Shown one piece after another: positions 48,743 to 58,010 of a stretch of 64,000 nucleotides of DNA. Numbering within the stretch: the first letter of the stretch is position 1; each line of letters starts with the position of its first letter. The notes beneath the pieces were generated by a model that did no database searches, was not told where the DNA came from, and saw only the letters and a program-made list of their open reading frames with translations. Both the position numbers and the translations under genes were made by a program. The stretch is taken from assembly GCF_018613315.1 (NCBI RefSeq), contig NZ_JAGGQL010000008.1:1-64000 (forward strand), in the 5' to 3' direction. Origin of the DNA: Bacillus sp. ISL-37. Its GTDB lineage: Bacteria; Bacillota; Bacilli; Bacillales; Cytobacillaceae.

Positions 48743-49624
48743 TTATGATTGTTTCCAGTACTTATATAGTGCCTGTGTACCGCTGTTTTCTTCGCCTTTT
48801 TCCGCGATTTGCTCATATAGCGACAACGCCAAAGAAAGTCCTGGTACTTGCATGTCCATACGCTTGGCTTCATCTAGGGCGATTTTCATGTCCTTGATAA
48901 AGTGCTTGATGTAAAACCCGGGCTCGAAATTACCATCAATCATCCTTGGTGCCAGATTGGAAAGCGACCAACTGCCTGCAGCTCCTGTCGATATACTCTT
49001 CAATACGGTTTCAGGATCAAGGCCAGAGTTTTCTGCATAGATAATCGCTTCGCACACACCGATCATATTGGAAGCAATCGCAATTTGGTTGCACATTTTT
49101 GTGTGCTGACCTGCACCAGCCTGACCCTGATGAACAATATTAGTGCCCAAGATATTGAGCAAAGGCTCTACCTTAAGAAAAGCCTCATCATCGCCACCTG
49201 CCATAATAGCAAGCCTTGCTTCACGGGCACCGATGTCCCCGCCGGAAACAGGCGCATCAATTGAATGAACCTCCTTCTCTTTTGCCTTTTCATAAATCTC
49301 TTTTGCAAGGGAAGGAGTCGAGGTTGTCATATCAATTAAATAACTACCTGGCTTGGCATGGGCGATGAGACCGTTCTCCCCCAAATAAACCTCTTTCACG
49401 TCTGATGGATAGCCAACGATCGTAAAAACAACATCTGCCTTCTGTGCTACATCACGCGGTGATTCTGACCATACCGCTCCTTTATCCAGCAGATCAGCAG
49501 CCTTATCCTTTGTTCTGGTATATACGGTGAGCTGATAACCCGCATCAAGCAGATGGCCCGCCATGCTTTTCCCCATAACTCCTGTACCAATAAAGCCAAT
49601 AACCGTATTTTCTTTAGACAGCAT
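48743..49624 (-). CDS. ykwC: Beta-hydroxyacid dehydrogenase YkwC
   Basis: This 293-aa NAD(P)-dependent dehydrogenase of the 3-hydroxyisobutyrate/tartronate semialdehyde group has a Rossmann motif [17 protein letters not shown] (about 9-25), [11 protein letters not shown] (substrate loop) and catalytic Lys in [15 protein letters not shown] 49624 follows GAAGGAG by 5 nt; the longer frame to 49723 runs through a hairpin. The substrate is unknown. Confidence 0.92.
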   Translation of the reverse strand: MLSKENTVIGFIGTGVMGKSMAGHLLDAGYQLTVYTRTKDKAADLLDKGAVWSESPRDVAQKADVVFTIVGYPSDVKEVYLGENGLIAHAKPGSYLIDMTTSTPSLAKEIYEKAKEKEVHSIDAPVSGGDIGAREARLAIMAGGDDEAFLKVEPLLNILGTNIVHQGQAGAGQHTKMCNQIAIASNMIGVCEAIIYAENSGLDPETVLKSISTGAAGSWSLSNLAPRMIDGNFEPGFYIKHFIKDMKIALDEAKRMDMQVPGLSLALSLYEQIAEKGEENSGTQALYKYWKQS

Positions 49625-49674
49625 ATGTACTCCTTCTTCCCTTTGCAATTTTAGTTTTATTTTAACATTAGACA

Positions 49675-49706
49675 TAACAAAAGGCCGAGAATTTACTCCT
49701 CGGCCT
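49675..49706 (-). terminator. Hairpin upstream of ykwC (possible attenuator)
   Basis: The stem AGGCCGAG/CTCGGCCT is followed on the minus strand by TTTTGTTATG. It lies about 50 bp before ykwC with no recognised gene ahead of it. Confidence 0.6.
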
Positions 49707-49902
49707 CCAGAACGATCTACCATTTTATGCGCAATATTAGTTTACCCTTCCTGTAATAGTTCTAAACCTAATTTTGACTAAACCAATAATAGGCAACAAC
49801 TAGAATCTTCATTGAGGAAAATACTTTTTTACACTTAACGATTTGACCTTGTGTTCGCAATCTTTTTATACTGTGCTTATACTATATTTTCGAGGTGCGG
49901 AT

Positions 49903-50568
49903 ATGTTTTATAAAGAGCTTTATATTTACGACAGCAACAAACCAGTAAAAGCCGTCATAAGAAACTACACGAAAGATGATTTTGACCAGTTGATCCAGGT
50001 ACAAAAGGAAGCCTTCCCGCCGCCGTTTCCAGAAGAACTCTTGTGGAATACCGAACAACTGACCAATCATATTAGCTTATTTCCGGATGGTGCACTCTGC
50101 GTGGAAATCGGTGGCAGAATCGCCGGTTCAATAACTGGCTTGATTGTTCATTTAGACAATGGTGACGAAGACCATTCTTGGGCAGAAATAACTGATAAGG
50201 GCTATATACGGAATCATGACCCGGAGGGCAATACTCTCTACATTGTCGACATATGCATAAGCCCTGCTTATCGCAAATTGGGCCTTGGAAAATGGATGAT
50301 GCAATCTATGTATGAGACCGTTGTGCAATTGGGGCTCGAACGGCTTTTGGGCGGTGGCCGAATGCCAGGTTACAACTCGCATTCCGCCGAATTGTCCATT
50401 GAGGAATATGTTGAAAAGGTGCTTCAAGGTGAATTGAAGGACCCTGTCGTTTCATTTCTACTGCGCTGCGGCCGTACACCTGTCAAACCCGTAGCAAATT
50501 ACCTTGAGGACGAAGAATCCTTGAATTATGGAATGCTGATGGAATGGAAGAATCCTTTTAAAGCTTAG
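49903..50568 (+). CDS. ykwB: GNAT acetyltransferase, YkwB-like
   Basis: This 221-aa protein has a GNAT core (about 20-175) with the acetyl-CoA loop SPAYRKLGLGKWMM (about 127-140), and an added C-terminal stretch with EDEESLNYG. ATG 49903 follows GAGGTG by 5 nt. In B. subtilis ykwB lies between ptsI and ykwC, as here; the Bsub protein is shorter as I recall. The substrate is unknown. Confidence 0.82.
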   Translation: MFYKELYIYDSNKPVKAVIRNYTKDDFDQLIQVQKEAFPPPFPEELLWNTEQLTNHISLFPDGALCVEIGGRIAGSITGLIVHLDNGDEDHSWAEITDKGYIRNHDPEGNTLYIVDICISPAYRKLGLGKWMMQSMYETVVQLGLERLLGGGRMPGYNSHSAELSIEEYVEKVLQGELKDPVVSFLLRCGRTPVKPVANYLEDEESLNYGMLMEWKNPFKA

Positions 50569-50603
50569 AAGCTGCCGAGCTGTGTGACAGGCAGCTTTTT
50601 TAA
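50569..50603 (+). terminator. ykwB terminator
   Basis: The stem AAGCTGCC/GGCAGCTT with a 13-nt loop is followed by TTTT, just after the stop codon. Confidence 0.85.
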
Positions 50604-50642
50604 TTGTACAGTCTTAAGCGGACAGTTATGAGAAATTTTGAA

Positions 50643-50778
50643 CCTGTCTGAAGTTGCTCTTTCTTTTGACAGCTTTTCTGCTTTTTCATCTGAACCTGTC
50701 TGAAGTTGCTCCTTCTTCTGACAGCTTTTCTTCTTTTTCCTTCAAACCTGTCTGAAGTTACTTTTTCATCTGACATTT
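50643..50778. repeat. Family A 52-bp repeat, second locus
   Basis: CCTGTCTGAAGTT occurs at 50643, 50695 and 50747, an exact 52-bp period, with TGACAGCTTTTC at the same offset as in the 19.9-kb array. There are two complete units and one partial. It lies between convergent ykwB and ptsI. Confidence 0.93.
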
Positions 50779-50792
50779 AAAAAGCTTAAACA

Positions 50793-50824
50793 CAAAAAAA
50801 TGCCGGCTGATAAACAGCCGGCCA
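50793..50824 (-). terminator. ptsHI terminator
   Basis: The stem GCCGGCTG/CAGCCGGC with a 5-nt loop is followed on the minus strand by ATTTTTTT, about 110 bp past the ptsI stop. Confidence 0.85.
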
Positions 50825-50932
50825 AATCTGGGGGAAAATGAGAATGATTAGCTTACTTTCAGTCTAACCAAAGTGCTTACTCATCTATACCCGCTCTATA
50901 TAGGTTAAAACATTTTTTATGTTACAATTATG

Positions 50933-52648
50933 TTACAAAGAAATTGCCTGGTTTACTGCTTCTACGACTTCTTCTGTTGTGCTCATGTTCAACACATCAG
51001 AAGCCAACTTCTCCATATCCGCTTTGTTTAAGTTCCTGATCAATGAGCGTGCTTTCAGAATGGAAGAAGCACTCATGGAGAACTCGTCAAGGCCAAGGCC
51101 AAGCAGGATTGGAATCGCCGTTTCGTCTCCGGCCATTTCTCCGCACATACCAGCCCACTTGCCTTCCTTATGAGCAGCATCAATGACCATTTTCACAAGA
51201 CGAAGGATTGATGGGTTGTATGGCTGATACAGGTATGATACTTGCTGGTTCATCCTGTCCGCTGCCATTGTGTATTGAATCAAGTCATTTGTTCCAATGC
51301 TGAAGAAGTCGACTTCCTTAGCAAATTGGTCTGCAAGGACTGCAGTAGAAGGAATCTCAACCATGATGCCAAACTCGATATGCTCAGCAACCTCGATGCC
51401 TTCCTCAACCAATTTCGCCTTTTCTTCTTCAAGCATTGCTTTTGCTTCCCTGAACTCATTAAGAGTAGCAATCATCGGGAACATAACCTTCAGGTTGCCA
51501 TGCACACTGGCACGTAAAAGAGCGCGCAGTTGAGTGCGGAAAATTTCCACTTCCTCAAGGCAAAGGCGGATTGCCCTGAAGCCAAGGAACGGGTTCATTT
51601 CTTTAGGCAGGTTCAAATACGGAAGTTCTTTGTCTCCGCCGATATCCAAAGTTCGGACAACGACTGGCTTGCCTTCCATGCCTTCTAGCACTGCCTTATA
51701 TGCTGTATATTGTTCCTCTTCTGTAGGAAGCTGGTCCCTGTCCATGTAAAGGAACTCTGTACGGTAAAGCCCGATTCCCTCGCCGCCATTTTCAACTACA
51801 CCCTTTAAATCCTTAGGTGTACCGATATTTGCTGCAAGTTCTACATGATGGCCGTCAGCTGTAACTGATTTTTCATTGACCAGCTTAGCCCATTCAGCTT
51901 TTTGCTTTTCGAAATCTTCCTGAACCTTCTTATAAGCTTCAAGCACTTCAGGAGTAGGGTTGAAATGAACTTCGCCATTCAATCCGTCAACAACAACGAT
52001 ATCCCCGTTGTTGATTTCTTCTGTAGCTGCTTTCGTACCTACGACTGCAGGAATTTCCATTGAACGAGCCATGATCGCTGAGTGGGAAGTTCGGCCGCCG
52101 ATATTCGTTGTAAAGCCTTTTACAAACTGGCGATTCAATTGAGCAGTATCTGAAGGAGTCAAATCCTCTGCCACAATGACTACTTCTTCCGCAATCATGC
52201 TGGGATTCGGAATCTGGATTCCCAGGAGATGAGCCAATACGCGTTTTGTTACATCGCGGATATCAGCTGCTCGCTCTTTCATATATTCATTGTCCATGGA
52301 TTCGAACATGCCAATGAACATGTCAGCTGTTTCTTTCAAAGCATGCTCTGCATTGACATTTTCAGTTTTGATTTTATCTTCGATGGGTGAAATTAATTCT
52401 GGATCGCTCAATACTAGAAGATGAGCATCAAAAATCGCTGCTTTATCAGCACCTAAAGCCGTTCCGGCATGATCGCGGATCTTTTCAAGCTCAGCTTTTG
52501 ATGTCTGAAGCGCTGACTGGAAACGCGCAATTTCTTCAGCAGGAGCCTCTATTGTTCTTTTTTCAAAAGAAAAATCCGGTTCAACAAGCTTATAGGCTTT
52601 CGCGATTGCAATGCCGTTTGAAGCGGCAATTCCCTGGAGAAAGCCCAT
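50933..52648 (-). CDS. ptsI: PTS enzyme I
   Basis: This 571-aa phosphoenolpyruvate-protein phosphotransferase starts the PTS phosphate relay. It shows the phospho-His motif [12 protein letters not shown] (His about 190), the PEP-binding TIM barrel with [41 protein letters not shown] and the Cys-containing GMCGEMAGD. Its ATG overlaps the ptsH stop in TAATG. Confidence 0.98.
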   Translation of the reverse strand: MGFLQGIAASNGIAIAKAYKLVEPDFSFEKRTIEAPAEEIARFQSALQTSKAELEKIRDHAGTALGADKAAIFDAHLLVLSDPELISPIEDKIKTENVNAEHALKETADMFIGMFESMDNEYMKERAADIRDVTKRVLAHLLGIQIPNPSMIAEEVVIVAEDLTPSDTAQLNRQFVKGFTTNIGGRTSHSAIMARSMEIPAVVGTKAATEEINNGDIVVVDGLNGEVHFNPTPEVLEAYKKVQEDFEKQKAEWAKLVNEKSVTADGHHVELAANIGTPKDLKGVVENGGEGIGLYRTEFLYMDRDQLPTEEEQYTAYKAVLEGMEGKPVVVRTLDIGGDKELPYLNLPKEMNPFLGFRAIRLCLEEVEIFRTQLRALLRASVHGNLKVMFPMIATLNEFREAKAMLEEEKAKLVEEGIEVAEHIEFGIMVEIPSTAVLADQFAKEVDFFSIGTNDLIQYTMAADRMNQQVSYLYQPYNPSILRLVKMVIDAAHKEGKWAGMCGEMAGDETAIPILLGLGLDEFSMSASSILKARSLIRNLNKADMEKLASDVLNMSTTEEVVEAVNQAISL

Positions 52649-52914
52649 TATTCAGCTAAACCTTCTTTTTTAAGAGCTTCTTCTAGTGTATTAAGAGCAT
52701 CTTGCTCGTCGCTTCCTTCAGCGAAGATTGTGATATCTGCTCCCTGGCCGATTCCTAATGACATTACACCCATGATTGACTTAAGGTTAACCTTTTTTTC
52801 TTTATATTCTAAGTGGATTTCTGAATCGAACTTGCTTGCAGCCTGTACAAGCATCGTAGCAGGACGTGCGTGAATTCCTGTTTCAGCAACAACCTTGAAT
52901 TGTTTTTGTACCAT
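52648..52914 (-). CDS. ptsH: PTS phosphocarrier HPr
   Basis: This 88-aa phosphocarrier has the catalytic His15 in [13 protein letters not shown] and the regulatory Ser46 in [12 protein letters not shown], phosphorylated by HPr kinase for CcpA-dependent catabolite repression. No ptsG lies upstream, unlike B. subtilis, so ptsHI must have its own promoter. AAAAGGAG precedes the ATG. Confidence 0.98.
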   Translation of the reverse strand: MVQKQFKVVAETGIHARPATMLVQAASKFDSEIHLEYKEKKVNLKSIMGVMSLGIGQGADITIFAEGSDEQDALNTLEEALKKEGLAE

Positions 52915-53142
52915 ACTATATCATTCTCCTTTTAAATAGATGATTAAGATGACCATACATGATGCCTTCCAAACTAAATGGTTCAATTCAGCGAAAGGTC
53001 AAAACTTTAGGCCGCTAAAATGATATTTATATTTTACCCATTTGTATTGTTCTTTCACACCATATATTGTTTCCAATCATTTCCGCAGAAATTAGAATTG
53101 GCATCCCACACAAAAGAATAGCATTTTGGATAGGCTTAGACA
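52915..53142 (-). promoter_or_regulatory. ptsH upstream region
   Basis: AT-rich with no gene. On the minus strand TAAAATATAAA near 53025-53040 could supply a -10, but I cannot fix a -35 with confidence. Confidence 0.35.
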
Positions 53143-53170
53143 ATGAAAAAACCTTGTTTTTTAAAGGTTT
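53143..53170 (-). terminator. Terminator of the moxR operon
   Basis: The stem AAACCTT/AAGGTTT is followed on the minus strand by TTTTC, between the 418-aa gene and ptsH. Confidence 0.65.
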
Positions 53171-53183
53171 AGAGCATTTTTTT

Positions 53184-53200
53184 CAGTAAAACGTTTTCAT
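53184..53200 (-). promoter_or_regulatory. Weak cre-like sequence
   Basis: ATGAAAACGTTTTACTG has the core AAAACGTTTT of a catabolite-responsive element but a mismatched right arm. Confidence 0.25.
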
Positions 53201-53228
53201 TTTATCGAAATTGTGACAAAAACATATT

Positions 53229-54485
53229 TTATCGCCTGAAGATGTTCTTTATGTTATCTTTCAACCCTGTTTTGCCCTCTTCCTTCTGTAATTTTTCAAG
53301 TGTATTGAATTGTTTTTTTAATTCTTTGACTTCAGCCTTGAACCACCCATTCATTTGTTCATCCAAATGCTCGCCATACCTGACCCATTCGTATGCCTGA
53401 ATGGTCCGTAGGTCATATTGGATGCCAAGTCTGTCGAACCATTCCCTGACATCCTCATGATGAAGTCTTCCCAGCTCCTTTTTATGGGCATATTTTTCGA
53501 GCTGAAAGATTTCCTTCCTTATAAGGTTGTCTGGAACTGCTGTCCGCATTCTTGTCAGCAGGCCGCTGCTTGCTGAACCATCAATGAGAGTTGTGGTAAC
53601 AACCCCTGCTTGTACCGCTTCTTCCTCGGGCTGCCTCCTAAATAAATTGGACTTTTTATATATAAAGTAAAAAGCAAATCCAATTATTACTGCGAACAGG
53701 ATAGGACCCCAAAGGTCAGGATCGAAAACCTGCCTGGCCTGCTCGATCGATGTGTCATTTTCAATATTGGGCATTTGCCCGGAGAATACTTTATTTGCCC
53801 TGGCTTGCATACTTGGAGAGGCAATCCAGGCAAACAAAGGATATAACAGAAGTGAAAGTGTCCAGCCTATCACTTGCAGGACAATAAAGAAAATTTCTTT
53901 CAGAATATCCCTTCCAAACGTTAATACCGCAACCAGGAGCAATATAAACCCCAGCAGCTTCGAATAGGTGACAACGAATCTCTTTTTCGAGCCCAACTCG
54001 ACGTCAATCCACTTCAGCAAAAATTGCCCAGATAAAATAAACAGCAGCTGAAAGATTAAAAGGAACCCGATTTGGATTAAATAGGACCCGCCATAAAAAT
54101 AAGCAAGCGGTGAAACGAACACCCCAATCAGAAAGGTAACCACAAGCCATACACTTTCTGAATGACTTGTTGAATCCTGATGGAACTTAAGCACCCTCCA
54201 AAAAATCAATATTGCCATAATTCCTATATAAAAGTGCTCCAGATTGCTCAAGCTGCCTGCAATGAAAAGAAGAGGCATGATTACCAGAAAATACAAAGGC
54301 TTTGCAAGATGTGGCTTCAGCTCCAATAAAACCGTAAAAATGATCGAGGCTGCGGCAGCTGTTCCCATGGTTGCCAGTAAAGGCATTTGTTGGGAAGATA
54401 GCAAATGAAATATCACAAATATGAGGCTTGCAAAGGTCCATTCTATATAAAAACGAAAAAAGACATTTAAAACCCTGCTTTTCAT
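53229..54485 (-). CDS. Multi-spanning membrane protein of a MoxR-DUF58 operon
   Basis: This 418-aa protein has about nine hydrophobic segments in the first 290 residues and a charged helical cytoplasmic tail (about 320-418; LGRLHHEDVREWFDRLG). It holds the place usually taken by a transglutaminase/DUF4129 membrane protein in MoxR-DUF58 operons. I see no transglutaminase triad. Its ATG overlaps the DUF58 stop, so translation is coupled. Confidence 0.8.
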   Translation of the reverse strand: MKSRVLNVFFRFYIEWTFASLIFVIFHLLSSQQMPLLATMGTAAAASIIFTVLLELKPHLAKPLYFLVIMPLLFIAGSLSNLEHFYIGIMAILIFWRVLKFHQDSTSHSESVWLVVTFLIGVFVSPLAYFYGGSYLIQIGFLLIFQLLFILSGQFLLKWIDVELGSKKRFVVTYSKLLGFILLLVAVLTFGRDILKEIFFIVLQVIGWTLSLLLYPLFAWIASPSMQARANKVFSGQMPNIENDTSIEQARQVFDPDLWGPILFAVIIGFAFYFIYKKSNLFRRQPEEEAVQAGVVTTTLIDGSASSGLLTRMRTAVPDNLIRKEIFQLEKYAHKKELGRLHHEDVREWFDRLGIQYDLRTIQAYEWVRYGEHLDEQMNGWFKAEVKELKKQFNTLEKLQKEEGKTGLKDNIKNIFRR

Positions 54486-55678
54486 TTGCCAGCCACATCC
54501 TTCAACTTCATTTTCATTGGTTCCAGGAAGGCATTTTCGTTATGCATTTGCAGCTCTAATAATTGAACTCCCTCTCTTAACCATTCCTGGATATATCCAT
54601 CTGATCCTGTTGAACGAATCCCTGCATGTATCATGGTTGGTGCAATCGGTAAATGCCTTTTATAAAAAAATAGCACCTGCTCATGTGGAATAGTTGGTGA
54701 ATGAAAGTCTGCAATTGCCAATAAATCAAGCAGCTTTTGCAGATGATCCTTGCCAGACCCTAACGGCAGATAAGTAAATGGTGTGAATCCTGCTGACCTG
54801 ATATTCATGCAGAGCGAGAAGGGAATATTCCGCTTATGAAAAAAGTAAGCCATTTCTGCTGTGCTGCTCATCAAAAATTCCAGCTTGCTAGTCACTGAAT
54901 AGCCGTCACTAACATTAATGAAAAGAACCGCACCAGCCTCATTGATCCGCTCATACTCTTTCGTTTGTAATGTCATTTTCCTTGCACTTGCTTTCCAGTT
55001 GATTCTATTGAAGCTGTCTGTCGGCAGATAATCTCTTGTTCCGATGGGCCCCATATTATCTTCAAACAGTGAAAAATTGGATGGATTGTGTCCAGGCTTA
55101 ACTGACTTATGTTTATCGATATTGCGCACTGAAATAGCCTTAGGATAGACGAGTGCCTCTATGTTGATAACGTCAGAGAACTCGAGAATCGTATCGCCGA
55201 ACCCAAAGAAATGCGGGATATGGAGCTCCATTTTTCTAATTTTTGATAATCCCCGCTTTTCAGCTATAAAAGGAATTTTGATGTTGACTTTTTCTTTTTG
55301 TCCCATTGAAAATGGCAGGCTTACATCAACTCTGGCCGAATGGATATGATACTCGCCTGAAACAGGGACAACAGCACTGTCAAAATAGATGGAGAGATTG
55401 CCTTTCATGATCGGCAGACCTTGATTAAGGAACTGAAGGCTCCACTCCCCTTTGTCTCCTATAAAAAAACGATTTCGCTTGCGGCTGTTATCAAAAAACA
55501 AGCCTTCGCCAATATGTTTCAGATAATAAGAATTACCGGCTGCCATAAAAATAATCATCAGTCCGGCTCCAAACATCAGCCAGGAATTTATGTAAAAGCT
55601 TGAAATCAGTAAAAGGATTCCGAGAAAAGCCAATATGGACAGAAAACGGTCCTCAATGACGATTTTTTTCCATTGCAT
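54482..55678 (-). CDS. DUF58-domain protein
   Basis: This 398-aa protein has two N-terminal membrane helices (about 12-50) and a cytoplasmic part ending in a DUF58 (von Willebrand A-like) domain. The DUF58 hallmark is present as RDYLPTDSFNRINWKASARK (about 210-229). ATG 55678 follows GAGGT and lies 4 bp past the moxR stop. It probably forms a client or partner of the MoxR ATPase at the membrane. Confidence 0.88.
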   Translation of the reverse strand: MQWKKIVIEDRFLSILAFLGILLLISSFYINSWLMFGAGLMIIFMAAGNSYYLKHIGEGLFFDNSRKRNRFFIGDKGEWSLQFLNQGLPIMKGNLSIYFDSAVVPVSGEYHIHSARVDVSLPFSMGQKEKVNIKIPFIAEKRGLSKIRKMELHIPHFFGFGDTILEFSDVINIEALVYPKAISVRNIDKHKSVKPGHNPSNFSLFEDNMGPIGTRDYLPTDSFNRINWKASARKMTLQTKEYERINEAGAVLFINVSDGYSVTSKLEFLMSSTAEMAYFFHKRNIPFSLCMNIRSAGFTPFTYLPLGSGKDHLQKLLDLLAIADFHSPTIPHEQVLFFYKRHLPIAPTMIHAGIRSTGSDGYIQEWLREGVQLLELQMHNENAFLEPMKMKLKDVAGK

Positions 55679-55682
55679 TGGC

Positions 55683-56627
55683 TTATACCTCAACTTCAAC
55701 CGGAAGCGGAATAGATTCCAGCAAATCCTCGACTACTTTTTCTGGTGTCATCGTCAGCGAAGCCTCCGCAGATAGATAAATTCTGTGTCCTAACACAAAA
55801 GGCGCCATCTCCTTCACATCATTTGGTACTACATAGCTGCGCCCCTTTATAAGTGCCCTTCCTTGAGCAGCTTTTACTAAAGCAAGCGTTCCCCGAGGGC
55901 TGATCCCTAATTCTATAGAAGGATGATTCCTTGTTTTGCGGGTGATTTGCAATAGATACTCTTCGACCACCTCAGTTAACTTTACATTCTTGAGTTCCTC
56001 CTTTATAGAATTGATATCCTCCTCACTTATTACAGAGTTGACCTCTGTCGTTGCAGTCCCAAACCGATGTTTCTTAATCATTTCCCTCTCTTCTTTTACT
56101 TCTGGATACCCAAGAGATAGTTTAATAAAGAAACGGTCCATCTGTGCAACCGGAAGCTGGAATGTCCCCTGCTGTGATTCCACCGGGTTCTGGGTTGCGA
56201 TAACGAGGAAAGGGGATTTCAAGGAAATCGTATGGCCATCAATCGTTACCTGGTTTTCCTCCATCGCCTCCAGCAGGCTTGATTGCGTCCGTGGAGTTGC
56301 ACGGTTAATTTCATCTGCCAGAAGAATATTAGTGACAATTGGACCAGGTTTTAATTCGAATTCCTGAAGCTTCGGGTTGAAAAACTGGATACCGGTAATA
56401 TCACTAGGCAAAACATCAGGTGTAAATTGGATCCTTGAAAAATGACCGCTTATACCTTTTGCAAATGTTTTAGCAAGCAATGTTTTCCCCGTTCCTGGCA
56501 CACTTTCCATCAGAATATGGCCATTATTCAAAAGCGCGATTACCATCATCTCTACCTCATGCTCTCGTCCGACCACGATTTTACTAATTTCTATTTTTAA
56601 CTGCTCTAGTTTATTTACCAATTCCAT
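55683..56627 (-). CDS. MoxR-family AAA+ ATPase
   Basis: This 314-aa ATPase has Walker A VPGTGKTLLAKTF (about 41-53), Walker B LLADEINRA (about 101-109), sensor-1 ATQNPV and an arginine region PVAQMDRF. MoxR proteins act as chaperones for assembly of partner complexes, here the DUF58 protein and the membrane protein that follow. AAAGGAA lies upstream of the ATG. Confidence 0.93.
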   Translation of the reverse strand: MELVNKLEQLKIEISKIVVGREHEVEMMVIALLNNGHILMESVPGTGKTLLAKTFAKGISGHFSRIQFTPDVLPSDITGIQFFNPKLQEFELKPGPIVTNILLADEINRATPRTQSSLLEAMEENQVTIDGHTISLKSPFLVIATQNPVESQQGTFQLPVAQMDRFFIKLSLGYPEVKEEREMIKKHRFGTATTEVNSVISEEDINSIKEELKNVKLTEVVEEYLLQITRKTRNHPSIELGISPRGTLALVKAAQGRALIKGRSYVVPNDVKEMAPFVLGHRIYLSAEASLTMTPEKVVEDLLESIPLPVEVEV

Positions 56628-56734
56628 TCCTTTTTCCTCCCCTTGTGAGTGACTCTTGTTTTCTCTCTATAAAAGGCTTATGAAAAGTTTAACACCACAT
56701 CATAAAAAAGTGAATTTTCAACCAATTTTATCCA

Positions 56735-56764
56735 AATAAAAAGGAACACTTTTTTAGTGTTCCC
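56735..56764 (-). terminator. Terminator of the Spo0E-like gene
   Basis: The stem GGAACACT/AGTGTTCC is followed on the minus strand by TTTTTATTT. Confidence 0.87.
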
Positions 56765-56771
56765 GCAAAAT

Positions 56772-56945
56772 TTATTTTGAAAAAATATGTAGTTCTTCCT
56801 GAATAATATTTAAAAGCTTATCAAGTTCCTGGCTTGCTGATATGGTTTGAACGCTTAGAAACCCTGTTTCCCTTGCTGCTGAAATCATCTCACTTCTTTT
56901 ATGTTCGATTTCTTCCATTATTTTTTCAGGGCACACAGTTTCCAT
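56772..56945 (-). CDS. Spo0E-like aspartyl-phosphate phosphatase
   Basis: This 57-aa protein has the Spo0E-family pattern: a first helix EEIEHKRSEMISAARETGF, then SVQTISASQELDKLLNIIQ with the signature SQxLD (about 38-42). Members dephosphorylate Spo0A-P and delay sporulation. A GAGGTGA site precedes the ATG. The gene is monocistronic with its own terminator. Which response regulator it targets is inferred. Confidence 0.88.
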   Translation of the reverse strand: METVCPEKIMEEIEHKRSEMISAARETGFLSVQTISASQELDKLLNIIQEELHIFSK

Positions 56946-57039
56946 CAGCGATCACCTCATCAGTCTGTGTTAATATTTTACTACTATTCCACTAATAGGG
57001 ATAGTAAAATTTACTTTAGCACAAAGTTTTTTTCACAGT

Positions 57040-57234
57040 TTAGCTCCTCGCCTCGTCCACATATCTAAAAATGACATCTCCGCCTCTTTGGGCGATTCCC
57101 CTGAAGTGTTTAAAGTCATCCCTTTTTACGAGGAATTCACGAAATTCCATAAAATCCTGTTTTGAGACAAAGATTTCTTCCACTTCTTTATTTTTCAAAC
57201 TTTCCAGCATTCGGACAGCCTGTTCTTTATCCAA
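57040..57234 (-). CDS. Uncharacterised 64-aa protein
   Basis: A small charged protein starting DKEQAVRMLESLKNKEVEEI, with a basic centre and an acidic end. GAGGTGG lies 5 nt before TTG 57234; a GTG at 57243 overlaps that site. I recognise no family. It lies 94 bp before the Spo0E-like gene on the same strand and may be cotranscribed. Confidence 0.65.
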   Translation of the reverse strand: MDKEQAVRMLESLKNKEVEEIFVSKQDFMEFREFLVKRDDFKHFRGIAQRGGDVIFRYVDEARS

Positions 57235-57528
57235 ATAAACCACCTCTGTTTCTTAAGCTAAAACTATTTTATCTCCTATTACTCAATTTGCAAAACCCAA
57301 CTGTTTTAAGATTTGTAAAATGGGAAATGAAATGACGAGAACATTTTAAATTTCCGCTGGATGGAAATATGATTATTCTATATAATAGATAATATAAATT
57401 GAATTTTCTAACTTTTATAAAATGAAAATTTCGTGAACATTTGAAATTTAATACGATTTTCCTTTACGCTAGGTAAAAATTAAGGCAAAATGTTAGTAAT
57501 TCGAAATATAACGAAGGAGCGAGTTTAT

Positions 57529-57717
57529 TTGAAGAAAGCCGATGTTGGAAATGTAATCGAATTCAAAGAAGGATTGCAAGGTGTTGTAGAAAAGGTCAAT
57601 GAAAACTCCGTTATTGTTGATTTAACATATATGAACAATTTCCGGGATCTAGAGCTCGATCAACGCACTGTCATCAATCATAAAAACTATAAAATTGTTA
57701 AAGAAACAGCCTATTAA
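57529..57717 (+). CDS. ykvS: YkvS-like DUF2187 protein
   Basis: This 62-aa small beta-barrel-like protein starts KKADVGNVIEFKEGLQGVVEKV, consistent with YkvS of B. subtilis. I choose TTG 57529 with GAAGGAG upstream, rather than the ATG at 57490, which has no site. The KOW-like FKEGLQGVVEKVNENSV segment suggests a nucleic-acid-binding fold, but no function is known. Confidence 0.85.
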   Translation: MKKADVGNVIEFKEGLQGVVEKVNENSVIVDLTYMNNFRDLELDQRTVINHKNYKIVKETAY

Positions 57718-57736
57718 AATATGAAATCGCAGAAGA

Positions 57737-57764
57737 GAAAAAGCAGCCACAGCTGCTTTTTCTT
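57737..57764. terminator. Bidirectional terminator after ykvS
   Basis: The stem AAAAAGCAGC/GCTGCTTTTT has a 4-nt loop. Confidence 0.88.
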
Positions 57765-57766
57765 CT

Positions 57767-57883
57767 TTATTCCTTATTTTCCTTACCAGCGAGTTCCTTA
57801 AAGGATTTTACTTTTCCATGCGGGTGCTGGTCCTGCTTACGTACAGTCCAATTACGCTCCCTCTCGCGCTTTGATTCTGACAT
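57767..57883 (-). CDS. 38-aa basic protein (possibly DUF6254)
   Basis: GGAGGG lies 6-7 nt before the ATG. The peptide is rich in R, K and E, with WTVRKQDQHPHGKVKSFKEL in the middle; I recall a DUF6254 family of this size and look. It is convergent with ykvS and shares its terminator. The function is unknown. Confidence 0.65.
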   Translation of the reverse strand: MSESKRERERNWTVRKQDQHPHGKVKSFKELAGKENKE

Positions 57884-58010
57884 GATCTTCCCTCCATTCA
57901 TATTTTCGTTCATTATTACGATGCCCCATCTGGAAGAAATCATTTCCTTACAAATTTAATGAATTATTTGGTACAATAAATTTTGTTTCTGGAAAGGGGT
58001 TTTATGAAAA

